Shown here: one piece after another, positions 20,848-28,484 of the stretch
Position numbering within the stretch: position 1 is the stretch's first letter
Layout: every line of letters starts with the position of its first letter
Source of the DNA: a virus
Virus record (IMG/VR): IMGVR_UViG_3300032304_000166
Location: 1 to 28,645 of that record
Reading direction: 5' to 3' (one strand)
DNA: 28,645 bases
Notes under the pieces: generated by a model
The model's database searches: none
What the model saw: the letters and a program-made list of their open reading frames with translations, nothing else
What the model was told of the DNA's origin: nothing
Translations under genes and position numbers: made by a program

Positions 20848-21125
20848 TGGCAACCGCAGTTCCCAACAGCAACATTAATATCCCCTATTCGGCGTTTCTT
20901 GATGAAACCACGGGGCGACCCAGCATTCCCTGGTTGCAATGGTTGATGAATCCCAACATCATCACGCTGAATGTACAAAACACCAATATCACGGGTGGAA
21001 CAATCACCAATGTCACCATCACCAACAGCATAATCAACAGTTCCACCATTGGCCTCACAAACCCTGCGGCGGGTAAATTCACCGATTTCACGGCCTTGAA
21101 TGGGGTCAAAGGGGGCACGTTTTGA
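20847..21125 (+). CDS. Mini-fibre protein in the tail-needle position
   Basis: The 92-residue protein has ATG 20847 sharing a base with the gp10-like stop. After MATAVPNSNINIPYSAFLDE and PSIPWLQWLMNPN it contains a short repetitive beta stretch (NITGGTITNVTITNSIINSS) and ends NPAAGKFTDFTALNGVKGGT plus a final Phe. The end resembles that of the 709-residue fibre (VTGGTF) and fibre repeats of the type GKFT. In P22 the gene after gp10 is gp26, the trimeric needle that plugs the portal. This protein may do that job in reduced form, or be a small fibre; sequence similarity to gp26 is not evident. Confidence 0.65.
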   Translation: MATAVPNSNINIPYSAFLDETTGRPSIPWLQWLMNPNIITLNVQNTNITGGTITNVTITNSIINSSTIGLTNPAAGKFTDFTALNGVKGGTF

Positions 21126-21484
21126 ACAACGCAGATTTGTTTGTTGCCCACCAAGGCAAGTTTGAAGCTGATTTAGGCGTTGAACATCACTTTTCTGATG
21201 GCCTATATGCCAAGCGGATGCGTATCCCAGCGGGGTTTATTGCTGGGACTCATGCCCACAATTACAGTCATTTGAGCATTCTTGCCAAAGGGCGGGTAAT
21301 TCTGCGTACAGATGAAGGCCAAAAAGAATACACCGCGCCAGCCTGTTTAGAAATAAAATCAGGTGTCCATCACACAATTGAGGCACTAGAAGATTGTGAA
21401 TGGTTTTGCATCCATGCAACAGATGAAACCGATGCAACCAAGATTGACGAAGTTTTGATTCGAAAGGAAACATCATGCCAGTAG
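21122..21484 (+). CDS. Cupin-domain protein (TTG start)
   Basis: This 120-residue protein starts at TTG 21122, overlapping the previous TGA as TTGA; no closer ATG is available before the conserved part. It has a single small cupin: GTHAHNYSHLSILAKG gives HxH-x3-H-x6-G (His in place of the usual Glu), followed by KSGVHHTIEAL and EWFCIHATDETD. The three or four His can hold a metal. Its N-terminus LFVAHQGKFEADLGVEHHFS is familiar from cupins in other podophages. It occupies the place of gp14 between tail and ejection genes. A virion or assembly function is inferred from position; an enzymatic role is also possible. Confidence 0.82.
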   Translation: MNNADLFVAHQGKFEADLGVEHHFSDGLYAKRMRIPAGFIAGTHAHNYSHLSILAKGRVILRTDEGQKEYTAPACLEIKSGVHHTIEALEDCEWFCIHATDETDATKIDEVLIRKETSCQ

Positions 21485-22251
21485 CATGGGCCATAGGCGG
21501 TGCAGCGTTATTAGGGTACATGGGTTCTCAACAGCAAGCGGGTGCTGCAACATCTGCCGCTGGTCAACAATATGCAGCCACTCAGGATGCCGCCCGTGTA
21601 CAACGGGAAATGTTCGACATTTTGAACAAGCAACAAGAACCATATCGCGTTGCTGGAACTGGTGCGCTTACCAGAATAGGGCAAATGTTGCCGCAACTGA
21701 CAGAATTGCCAGCGGGGTATAAGCCATTTACCGCCGCTGATTTGCAAACAAACCTTGCGCCAAACTATGAGTTTATGAAGGGACAAGGTTTAGGGGCAAC
21801 CCGACAAGCCCTAAACGTTGGCGGGGGTGGGTCTAATGTTGAACGAGGCGGGATTAAGTTTGCGGAAGATTACGCAAGCAATGCCTACCAAAACGCCTTG
21901 CAAAATTACATGACGCAAGAAGCCCAAAAGTTTAACCAACAACAAACTGGCCTTGGAAACGTTTACAACCGATTAGCGGGGATTGCTGGCATTGGACAAA
22001 CCGCCACGGGGCAGACAGCAAACCTTGGCACAGGCACTGCTGCCAATATTGGGCAACTGGGCATTGGGGGTGCATCTGCCCTTGGCGCTGGTCAGATCGG
22101 GGCTGCAAACGCTATGGCAGGGGGTATGCAAGGGATTGGAAACGCCGCAACCTTGGCATCTTTGTTACGCCCACAAGGGGCAATGGCTGGCGCAATGAAC
22201 TTGCCCACAGGCTATAACGATGCGGGTTTTAGCCAATATCTTGTAGGATAA
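21475..22251 (+). CDS. DNA ejection protein, P22 gp7-like
   Basis: The 258-residue protein overlaps the cupin gene by 10 bases. A hydrophobic N-terminus (AWAIGGAALLGYMG) is followed by QQAGAATSAAGQQYAATQDA and REMFDILNKQQEPYRVAGTG, then APNYEFMKGQGLGATRQALN, then Gly/Ala/Gln-rich helical sequence. This is the pattern of DNA transfer proteins of P22-like phages, which are packed in the capsid and leave with the DNA to make a channel through the envelope. Position before two more such genes agrees with gp7, gp20, gp16 order. It ends LVG followed by a stop that overlaps the AGGATAAAA ribosome site. Confidence 0.82.
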   Translation: MPVAWAIGGAALLGYMGSQQQAGAATSAAGQQYAATQDAARVQREMFDILNKQQEPYRVAGTGALTRIGQMLPQLTELPAGYKPFTAADLQTNLAPNYEFMKGQGLGATRQALNVGGGGSNVERGGIKFAEDYASNAYQNALQNYMTQEAQKFNQQQTGLGNVYNRLAGIAGIGQTATGQTANLGTGTAANIGQLGIGGASALGAGQIGAANAMAGGMQGIGNAATLASLLRPQGAMAGAMNLPTGYNDAGFSQYLVG

Positions 22252-22254
22252 AAA

Positions 22255-23757
22255 ATGGCAACTTTTGACGTTCCACCAATTGGCTTAAACATTAAGCCGC
22301 CACAGCAAACGTCCCTTTCCGATATGCTGGGCATTGCAAGGGGGGCGCAAGCCTATCAGCAAGCCGAACAAATTAACCCGCTGGCTTTACAGCAACAACA
22401 ACAAGCCGCCAGAACTGGTCAGATTCAATTGGGCGTTGTTGAGCAAGGCGACATTGAGCGCCGCAATCTACAAACATTTTTTGCAGACCCCAACAATTTT
22501 CAAACTGATGGGCGCATTGACATTGACAAAATCAACGCCGCTGTTCCAAAGATTGCGCCTTTAACTGGCCCTGATTACGTCCAAAAAATCACAACTTTGG
22601 GCACGGCACAAACAGAGGGCTTAAAAGCCAAACAGAATCTAACGCAAGATAAAAAGGCGTTGATTTCATCCTTTTTAGGCGCGGCTGGGCGTTTTGGTGT
22701 AGATGACCCCGCAGTTGTAAACAGAGAATTGCAAAATTTTCTTGCCACAAATCCTAACGATCAAGAAATGAAAAACTTGGTTGAAAAAGCCTATGTCCCT
22801 ATTTTTTCCCAAATGCAAAAAGGGCCACAGGTTACCGATGCGTTGATCAAGGCAAGCCAAGCCATCATGTCGCCTACGCAGCAACAAACCACATTTGCGC
22901 CAACCATCACGACAACGGCAGAAGGCAAGACAGTCACCACCACGCCTGGAGTTGGTATTGCACCGCCCACATCAACCATTGGCATGGCTGGCGGTCTGCA
23001 AGCCAACGTCCCAACAGGTGGGCCTAGTGCTGGCGGGTTGCCTACTGCTGGTGCTGAAGTTGCCCCAGGTATGCGTTTGCCCTTCCCTGTCCGCAGGGCA
23101 GATCAGCCATACATTGCCGAACCAACCGAGCAAAAAGATCAATTAGCTGGTCAAGAATACAGAAATAGATTAGTGGAGGCCCAAGGCAAATTGACGCAAG
23201 GGCGCAGGAACGTGGAAGAAGTTATCCAGACGGCATCTGGCATTGGGGAAAATTTACTTTTTCCAGGCGGTGGCGTGATGGGTCGATTAGAGCAAAAAGT
23301 TTTGTCTGCAATGAAAAGCAGTGAATACGATATGCTTGCCAAAGACTTGGCAAACCTTGCGTTATCTAATGCCACAGCTATGGGTGGCGCTGGCAATACT
23401 GTTGCTGGATTGGATATGCAAGCGGTGGCTAACGGCACAATCAAAGTGCCGCCAGAAGTGTTGATAAAAATTGCCCGTAGGGTGCAAGCTGATCAAACCA
23501 ATCTGGATATGCAAGCCACAGGCGCACAACAGTTCTACCAAAAATTTGGCGACAACAACATGAAGGCTTACCAGCAAGCATGGAACGCCAATGCTGACAG
23601 CAAGATTTTTGAAGCCATGAACATAACACGGGATATAACTGACCCTGCTAAACAAAAAGAAGAATTAACTAAACTTTTTCCCAATGCCAATCAGTACAAG
23701 GATTTTCTGAAAAAGTATCAGAACATTAAAAAGCTGACAGAAACTGGGAGTTTGTAA
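22255..23757 (+). CDS. DNA ejection/internal virion protein, gp20-like position
   Basis: The 500-residue protein starts MATFDVPPIGLNIKPPQQTS and has a Gln-rich helix (ALQQQQQAARTGQ). It then has a helical part (KKALISSFLGAAGRFGVDDP), a low-complexity Thr/Pro/Gly linker (about 215-270), and a helical C-terminal half ending FLKKYQNIKKLTETG. The composition and its place between the gp7-like gene and the largest ejection gene match P22 gp20 (471 residues). It probably forms part of the ejected channel. No enzymatic motif, such as a transglycosylase, is seen. It is followed at once by the next ATG. Confidence 0.75.
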   Translation: MATFDVPPIGLNIKPPQQTSLSDMLGIARGAQAYQQAEQINPLALQQQQQAARTGQIQLGVVEQGDIERRNLQTFFADPNNFQTDGRIDIDKINAAVPKIAPLTGPDYVQKITTLGTAQTEGLKAKQNLTQDKKALISSFLGAAGRFGVDDPAVVNRELQNFLATNPNDQEMKNLVEKAYVPIFSQMQKGPQVTDALIKASQAIMSPTQQQTTFAPTITTTAEGKTVTTTPGVGIAPPTSTIGMAGGLQANVPTGGPSAGGLPTAGAEVAPGMRLPFPVRRADQPYIAEPTEQKDQLAGQEYRNRLVEAQGKLTQGRRNVEEVIQTASGIGENLLFPGGGVMGRLEQKVLSAMKSSEYDMLAKDLANLALSNATAMGGAGNTVAGLDMQAVANGTIKVPPEVLIKIARRVQADQTNLDMQATGAQQFYQKFGDNNMKAYQQAWNANADSKIFEAMNITRDITDPAKQKEELTKLFPNANQYKDFLKKYQNIKKLTETGSL

Positions 23758-26361
23758 ATGGCTGATGTACTAGAGAAATTCTTTGGTGGGCAAGCGGTGG
23801 CAGAACCGCCAAAAAAGCCAGCCGAATCAACCCGAGTTGCGTCTGATGTACAGGCCCAGCGGGATAAAGATTCTTTGTTTATCTTGCAATCTGAATTAAA
23901 CAAAGCACAGGCGGCGCTGACAAAAACAACTGACCCAAAACAAAAACTGCGGTTAGAAGCCGACATTGCTGGATTGACTAGGGAAATATCCCGTGCGCCA
24001 GCAAGTAAGGCACAACCCGCCGCACCATCTGCACCATCCGCACCCGTTGCCGCCTTTGGTGACCCGCTAGAAGCCTTTTTGTCTGGCAAGACTGCCACCG
24101 CACCCGTTGCGGCAAAAGCCGCCCCTGCCGCCCCTGCCGCCCCCGCTGCCACGATTGAACAACCGCCCACAAGTGGCGCACGGCAAGCCATTGCACAAAC
24201 AGCGGCACAAGTTACTGAGCCTGGGGGCGTTCGCCAATTGGTTGGCAAGTTCCTAAAAGGTGCGTTAGAAACCAAGCGTGAAATTCCCGAACGTGTGGCT
24301 GGCGCTATCGACACTCTTTATGGGATTGTCCCTGCAACATATGGTGCGGCAGTACAAGCATTGGCAAGAACGGCACAAAGCCCCGAACGAGCAGAGCAAA
24401 CGGGGCAAGCCGCCGCCGCAAGCATCGACAAGCCTTTGGGCAAGGCGTTGGGCCTTACAGGTAAAGAAACTTATCAAAAGCCATTGGGCGGAATTACTGA
24501 ACCTGTTATTGAGCAAGTCAAAAAAATGGCTGAACAGTTGGGCATGACACCCAAACAGATTTCTGAAAAAACAGGCATACCCGAACAAGACATTAAAAAC
24601 ATGATGGTCATTGGGTCTGTTGCTGTGCCGCAAGCAATTAAAGAAGTTGCCCCTGTTGTGAAAGAAACGGTACAAGCTGTTACCACACCAATCAAGCAAG
24701 CTGCCGCTGAGTTGCAAATTGTTAAGCCTGGACAGCTAACCAAAGAACAAGCGCAAGCCCAGTTTGAGGCCAAGCAAGCCCCAGTAGGTAGTGCTGGCGC
24801 AGCCGCTGTGCAAAACAACCCATATTTGGGAAAAATTACAGGCGAGGAAACTGTCCGTGGCGCTGGAGTTGGCGCAACCTTTCCACAAATAAAACTTACA
24901 AAAATTCCTAAAGATGTGCCTGTTGTTGAACAACAATTACGGTCACAACTTTTTCAAGATGTTTTGCCTGGACTCAAGCCACGGCCTGGGGTGGTCACGG
25001 GAAACGACAATCTATTACGCAATGAGCATGGTTTGGCAAACATGGCTGAACCTTCTCCATTGGGATTAAAGCTAAAAGAACAAATTGCCAACGAGCAAGT
25101 GGGTCTTTCTAAATTTGCTGAAGAACGTGTAAACGCTACTGGCGCAAGCCGTTCTTTTACAAATGATGAACAACGTGGCAATTTTGTCAATGATGTGGCA
25201 TATGGAAAATCACCTGATGATTTAGCATCATCAAGTTTGACGGGATATTTAAATCAAGTTAAACAAGAGACCTATAACTCTGCTTTTAAAAATGCAGGGA
25301 ATAACAAAATTAATACAAGTAACGTTGATGAGTTATTTGTAAACCCTCAAGAAATTGCAACATTTAAAGCTGCTGGAACATCACAACTTTTAGAAGCGGC
25401 TAAAGATTTAATTAATGAAGCAAAAACTGCAGGTTTTAAATTACCTAATGGCGAAATTGCAGCACCTGGGTCTGTTGCCGCTTATGACAGAGTGCGTAAA
25501 ATTTTTAATAGCCCAAGAGTTTGGACACCAGAAAAAGCAGAATCAATCAGAACAATTAATCAAGCAATTGATAAAGACATTGCGGCGGTTGCTGACCCTG
25601 CAATGTATAAACTTGGAGACAAAATACATCAAGTTGAAAAAACTATTTTGGGTTCAACTGGATTCAAGCGTTTGTTTGGCGAAGTGGATGCAAATGGTAA
25701 TGTCACATCAAAAGTTGCCCCCGAAAAAATGTTGTCATCATTAAACAATTTGCGAAAAGATGAATGGCGACACATTCGTGATACTTTTAATGAATTGGCT
25801 AATGGTCGGGTCAGAGGTGCGCCAGAGGGATTGCCGCCAGTACCCCCTGAGTTGCGTCAAGCTGCCGCTGGCGCTGTTGCAGAAATGGATGGGGCATTAG
25901 CCCGTGAAGTTTACAAAGCTGGCGCTGACAAAGTTGGCGAATGGAATTCTAATTCTGTTAACAAAACAATGACTTCAGTTGTTGGTGAAAAGATTTTAGA
26001 AACATTCCCACCAAATGAAGTGCAAAACTATGTCAAATTAAATTTGGTTGGTCAATTTACGCCTGGGTTGAAATATGAAGGCGCTGGACAACAAACAAGG
26101 CGTGTTAGTTTGTTAGAAAAAGGCTTGCCTGGTGCAGGGGCTTCTGCGGGTGCTGCAATTGGTGGCGTGTTAGGTGAAGGTAGCCCGTTGGCAATAGGTG
26201 CTGGTGCATATTTCGGTCGTGAAATTGGCACAAAAGTTCAAACAGCAAAAGCCGCTAAAGCAGAAGCTAAAGCCGTAAAAAAAATGGAAAAAGAAATGGA
26301 AAAAGCATCTGCCCTTGGCAAACAAACAGGCAAAAACAAACTTGAAGATTTGAACAAGTGA
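23758..26361 (+). CDS. Large DNA ejection protein, gp16-like position
   Basis: This 867-residue protein (P22 gp16 has 609) has an Ala/Pro low-complexity linker at about 80-140 and a helical middle with TVQAVTTPIKQAAAEL. A central domain follows (about 360-760; VRKIFNSPRVWTPEKAESIR). The C-terminal glycine-zipper hydrophobic segment GAGASAGAAIGGVLGEGSPL continues to AIGAGAYFGREIG, then a Lys-rich tail. A glycine zipper near the end suits membrane insertion during ejection. From about 25120 to 26110 the sequence is clearly richer in A/T than the first half. It is probably the largest ejectosome component. No lytic transglycosylase motif was recognised. Confidence 0.75.
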   Translation: MADVLEKFFGGQAVAEPPKKPAESTRVASDVQAQRDKDSLFILQSELNKAQAALTKTTDPKQKLRLEADIAGLTREISRAPASKAQPAAPSAPSAPVAAFGDPLEAFLSGKTATAPVAAKAAPAAPAAPAATIEQPPTSGARQAIAQTAAQVTEPGGVRQLVGKFLKGALETKREIPERVAGAIDTLYGIVPATYGAAVQALARTAQSPERAEQTGQAAAASIDKPLGKALGLTGKETYQKPLGGITEPVIEQVKKMAEQLGMTPKQISEKTGIPEQDIKNMMVIGSVAVPQAIKEVAPVVKETVQAVTTPIKQAAAELQIVKPGQLTKEQAQAQFEAKQAPVGSAGAAAVQNNPYLGKITGEETVRGAGVGATFPQIKLTKIPKDVPVVEQQLRSQLFQDVLPGLKPRPGVVTGNDNLLRNEHGLANMAEPSPLGLKLKEQIANEQVGLSKFAEERVNATGASRSFTNDEQRGNFVNDVAYGKSPDDLASSSLTGYLNQVKQETYNSAFKNAGNNKINTSNVDELFVNPQEIATFKAAGTSQLLEAAKDLINEAKTAGFKLPNGEIAAPGSVAAYDRVRKIFNSPRVWTPEKAESIRTINQAIDKDIAAVADPAMYKLGDKIHQVEKTILGSTGFKRLFGEVDANGNVTSKVAPEKMLSSLNNLRKDEWRHIRDTFNELANGRVRGAPEGLPPVPPELRQAAAGAVAEMDGALAREVYKAGADKVGEWNSNSVNKTMTSVVGEKILETFPPNEVQNYVKLNLVGQFTPGLKYEGAGQQTRRVSLLEKGLPGAGASAGAAIGGVLGEGSPLAIGAGAYFGREIGTKVQTAKAAKAEAKAVKKMEKEMEKASALGKQTGKNKLEDLNK
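24118..24150 (+). repeat. Ala/Pro-coding 9-bp tandem repeat
   Basis: GCCGCCCCT is repeated twice and followed by a variant, inside a longer Ala/Pro-rich linker (about 24016-24150). It is probably a flexible rod, and long antisense open frames here are by-products of it. Confidence 0.75.
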
Positions 26362-26591
26362 TGGCAGACATTGACCTAGTTAAATATGGCGTTCTTTGGC
26401 AAAAGGTCGAGGACTATGAGCGCCGATTTGATGACATGGACAAGAAGATGACCAAGATGGAAGGCCAGCTAGAACAATTGGTGGCCCTTGCCAACCAGGG
26501 TCGAGGCGGGTTCTGGGCTGGTATGGCGCTGGTGTCTGCCATTTCTAGTGCAATGGGCTATGTGTCCCATTGGATTGGCAAATCAAATTAA
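26361..26591 (+). CDS. Small coiled-coil membrane protein, XhlA/holin-like
   Basis: The start chosen is ATG 26361, sharing one base with the previous stop (TGATG); GTG 26358 would add one residue. The 76-residue protein has a charged coiled coil (DYERRFDDMDKKMTKMEGQL) and one C-terminal membrane helix (GFWAGMALVSAISSAMGYV). This plan resembles haemolysin-XhlA-type proteins and small lysis accessories. It opens the lysis cassette. It could be a holin partner or regulator; sequence alone does not decide. Confidence 0.7.
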   Translation: MADIDLVKYGVLWQKVEDYERRFDDMDKKMTKMEGQLEQLVALANQGRGGFWAGMALVSAISSAMGYVSHWIGKSN

Positions 26592-26603
26592 TCTGGGAAA
26601 AGC

Positions 26604-27059
26604 ATGATTGACTTAACTAAAGCCATTGGCGCTGTTGCCGCAAGCGTTGCCGCACTGGGTGGCAGTTACACGTTAGCCGATAAATTTGGCTGGTTTGATC
26701 GGGCCATTCTTGAATGGTCACCAGAGCATTTTAAAATTGTGGCAGAGGCTGGGCAACCCATAAATGTCACTGTTGCACGAATAAAAAAACGGGACGATTG
26801 TTCTGTTGAAAGTTTTACGCCAAGCATTCGGGATGCGGCGGGTATGGTGCATGAGGCGACCACCACGGCAAGCAGATTCAGCGGCCCAGCAGGGCCAGAG
26901 ATTGACACGTTTACCTACCAGTTGACGATGGTGAGAAAAGAAAAGATTGCTGAAGGCAAGGCAACTTTGCTGGCAACGATCAAATACAAATGTCCCGAGG
27001 GTGAACGTGTTGTTCAATACCCCCGCCATGCCAATCTAAGTTTTGATTTAAAAGGCTAA
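26604..27059 (+). CDS. Membrane-anchored lysis-cassette protein, unknown function
   Basis: The 151-residue protein has a weakly hydrophobic N-terminal segment (AIGAVAASVAALGGSYTLA), probably a signal anchor. A soluble, beta-rich domain follows with two Cys (KKRDDCSVESF, IKYKCPEGE) that may form a periplasmic disulphide. ATG 26604 has GGGAAAAGC upstream. It lies between two membrane proteins and the lysozyme, so a periplasmic role in lysis, for example spanin-like, is possible. It has no lipobox and no extended coiled coil as expected in classical spanins. I do not recognise a named family. Confidence 0.65.
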   Translation: MIDLTKAIGAVAASVAALGGSYTLADKFGWFDRAILEWSPEHFKIVAEAGQPINVTVARIKKRDDCSVESFTPSIRDAAGMVHEATTTASRFSGPAGPEIDTFTYQLTMVRKEKIAEGKATLLATIKYKCPEGERVVQYPRHANLSFDLKG

Positions 27060-27062
27060 AAA

Positions 27063-27566
27063 ATGCTAACCTTGTTTTCATCTCTAGTTAGTTTCCTGAT
27101 GGGCGGTCTGCCCAAAATCCTTGAATTTGTCCAAGACCGTGCCGACAAGAAACATGAATTGGCATTGGCGGCAATGCAGACTGAAAGGGAACTCACCCTT
27201 AAAAAAGCTGGCCTAGAAGCACAGGAACGCATTGAACACATCCAAACTGAGCAGATACAGATTAACGCAGAAGTCACCAATGCCCAGACCGCCATGCAAG
27301 AACGCCAAGCCTTGTACGCCCATGATGTGGCGCTAGGCCAAGGTGCATCAACCTGGGTGATCAACATGAGGGCGGCAACCCGTTCGGTCATTACTTACGG
27401 TATGTTTGTGATGTTTATGTTTGTTGAAATCTTTGGTTTTTACTATGCTTGGCACACAGATGTTGCTTTTGATGTGGCGCTAAACCATTTGTGGGATGAT
27501 GAGACTCAGATTATTTGGGCTTGCATTGTCAGTTTTTGGTTTGGCGGTCAAGCGTTCAAAAAATGA
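27063..27566 (+). CDS. Holin, 3TM GTA type
   Basis: The 167-residue protein has an N-terminal hydrophobic segment (LFSSLVSFLMGGLPKIL), a long charged helix (about 25-85), the conserved INMRAATRSVITYGMFVMFM leading into a second membrane helix (FVEIFGFYYAW), and a third (IIWACIVSFWFGGQAF). R.(A/S)TRSV.TY at the start of a membrane pair is typical of the GTA_holin_3TM family. It should make the membrane lesions that release the lysozyme. Its stop overlaps the lysozyme start as ATGA, so the two are translationally coupled. Confidence 0.85.
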   Translation: MLTLFSSLVSFLMGGLPKILEFVQDRADKKHELALAAMQTERELTLKKAGLEAQERIEHIQTEQIQINAEVTNAQTAMQERQALYAHDVALGQGASTWVINMRAATRSVITYGMFVMFMFVEIFGFYYAWHTDVAFDVALNHLWDDETQIIWACIVSFWFGGQAFKK

Positions 27567-28042
27567 ACATCAGCCTTGAAGCTGTTGAGATGGTCAAGCA
27601 CCATGAAGGGGTGAGGTTTAAGCCTTACCGTTGCCCAGCAAAACTTTGGACGATTGGAGTTGGTCATGTACTTTACCCAGATCAAGGCAAGATGCCTGTT
27701 GATCAAAGAGATGGTTATCAGCTACGCCCAGAAGATAACCGCACGTTTTCAGCAGAAGAAGTAAATGCCATTCTCAGAAACGATCTCACAAGGTTTGAAC
27801 GTGGAGTACACATTTTATTTCCTGTCGATCTCAGCCAAGGGATGTTTGATAGCCTTGTTTCTTTTTCTTTTAACTGCGGCTTGGGAACAACCCAGCGTTC
27901 AACGCTACGCCAGAAGGTGCTTAGAGGCGACAAGGCGGGTGCTGCGGATGAATTCCTAAAGTACACCAAGGGCGGCGGCAAAGTCTTGCCAGGGCTGGTC
28001 AAACGCCGCCAGGATGAAAGGGCGCTATTCCTCCATCCATAG
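27563..28042 (+). CDS. Endolysin, GH24 T4-type lysozyme
   Basis: ATG 27563 overlaps the holin stop, giving 159 residues. VKHHEGVRFKPYRCPAKLWT contains the E-x8-(D/C)-x5-T catalytic triad, here Glu15, Cys24 and Thr30, followed by IGVGH. NDLTRFERGVHILF, MFDSLVSFSFNCGLG, and PGLVKRRQDERALF also match phage lysozymes (muramidases) that cut the MurNAc-GlcNAc bond. There is no signal sequence or SAR segment, so export depends on the holin. The last 18 bases overlap a small gene on the other strand. Confidence 0.95.
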   Translation: MNISLEAVEMVKHHEGVRFKPYRCPAKLWTIGVGHVLYPDQGKMPVDQRDGYQLRPEDNRTFSAEEVNAILRNDLTRFERGVHILFPVDLSQGMFDSLVSFSFNCGLGTTQRSTLRQKVLRGDKAGAADEFLKYTKGGGKVLPGLVKRRQDERALFLHP

Positions 28043-28120
28043 CAGGATTTGAACGAATACCCAGGCGACTGCCACCACAACGGCAGCGCCCAGGCATAGG
28101 ATTAGCAACAATCCGATCAC
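28025..28120 (-). CDS. 31-residue single-span membrane peptide
   Basis: On the reverse strand, GTG at 28120-28118 overlaps the TGA of the preceding gene (GTGA), and the frame ends with TAG at 28027-28025. The product starts MIGLLLILCLGAAVVVAVAW and ends with a second aromatic/aliphatic part and MEE. It is almost entirely one membrane helix. Coupling to an upstream gene supports translation. It runs into the lysozyme gene tail to tail (18 bases overlap). A membrane regulator or small toxin-like role is possible; function is unknown. Confidence 0.55.
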   Translation of the reverse strand: MIGLLLILCLGAAVVVAVAWVFVQILLWMEE

Positions 28121-28269
28121 ATGACCCCCCTCATTTCCCAACCTGCTAAAAAATAATTCCACCTGCCCTGCATAGCGGGGTTGGTGTACTTGTCACCAGT
28201 CATGTGCAAATCAGCATCTGTGTAGCCTTTGGAGGCCATCAGCGCAATAAAGACTTTTCGTGCTTTCAT
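28117..28269 (-). CDS. Small conserved early phage protein (50 residues)
   Basis: On the reverse strand, ATG 28269-28267 overlaps the previous TGA (ATGA). The product reads MKARKVFIALMASKGYTDAD, then KYTNPAMQGRWNYFLAGWEM and a short end. The GYTDADL....KY.NP.MQ.RW.YF..GWEM pattern is one I know from small phage proteins of unknown function, so this is a real gene in spite of its size. It is probably expressed early with its neighbours. No catalytic motif. Confidence 0.75.
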   Translation of the reverse strand: MKARKVFIALMASKGYTDADLHMTGDKYTNPAMQGRWNYFLAGWEMRGVM

Positions 28270-28484
28270 TTTTTCATTCCTCTGACAAAAGCCGCAAACG
28301 ATTGAACGGTGTCCCTGCCAAACGGCCCAGAAAACTTGTCCAGTTCTTGGGCAATCTCCTCAATAACAGCATTGCGTTCAGAGTTTTCAGCAAAGCGCAT
28401 GATCTGGTGTTTGCGTGAACCTTGTAGACCCCAATCGCCTTGTCTGCGACTGAGTTCATCAAATGCTTCATCTTCTTCAGTCAT
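28266..28484 (-). CDS. Small acidic early protein (72 residues)
   Basis: The start chosen is the ATG at 28484-28482, with GGGAG five bases upstream; the frame is open further to 28517 but that would overlap the preceding gene more. It begins MTEEDEAFDELSRRQGDWGL and continues GSRKHQIMRFAENSERNAVI, ending SFAAFVRGMKK. It is charged, helical and without a known domain. It overlaps the HTH gene upstream and the 50-residue gene downstream by four bases each. An early host-takeover or regulatory role is possible but not shown. Confidence 0.75.
   Translation of the reverse strand: MTEEDEAFDELSRRQGDWGLQGSRKHQIMRFAENSERNAVIEEIAQELDKFSGPFGRDTVQSFAAFVRGMKK

Noticed and set aside
23718-24314. Long open frame on the reverse strand (198 codons)
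   Set aside because: It lies entirely against the Ala/Pro-rich part of the ejection gene, where GCC/GCN codons avoid reverse stops. No ribosome site or domain was recognised.
28034-28066. tRNA T-arm-like sequence (GTTCAAATCC on the reverse strand), a possible tRNA end or attachment core
   Set aside because: The arm bases do not pair as a T-stem, no acceptor or anticodon stem is found, and the sequence is inside the 31-residue ORF. No integrase is seen.
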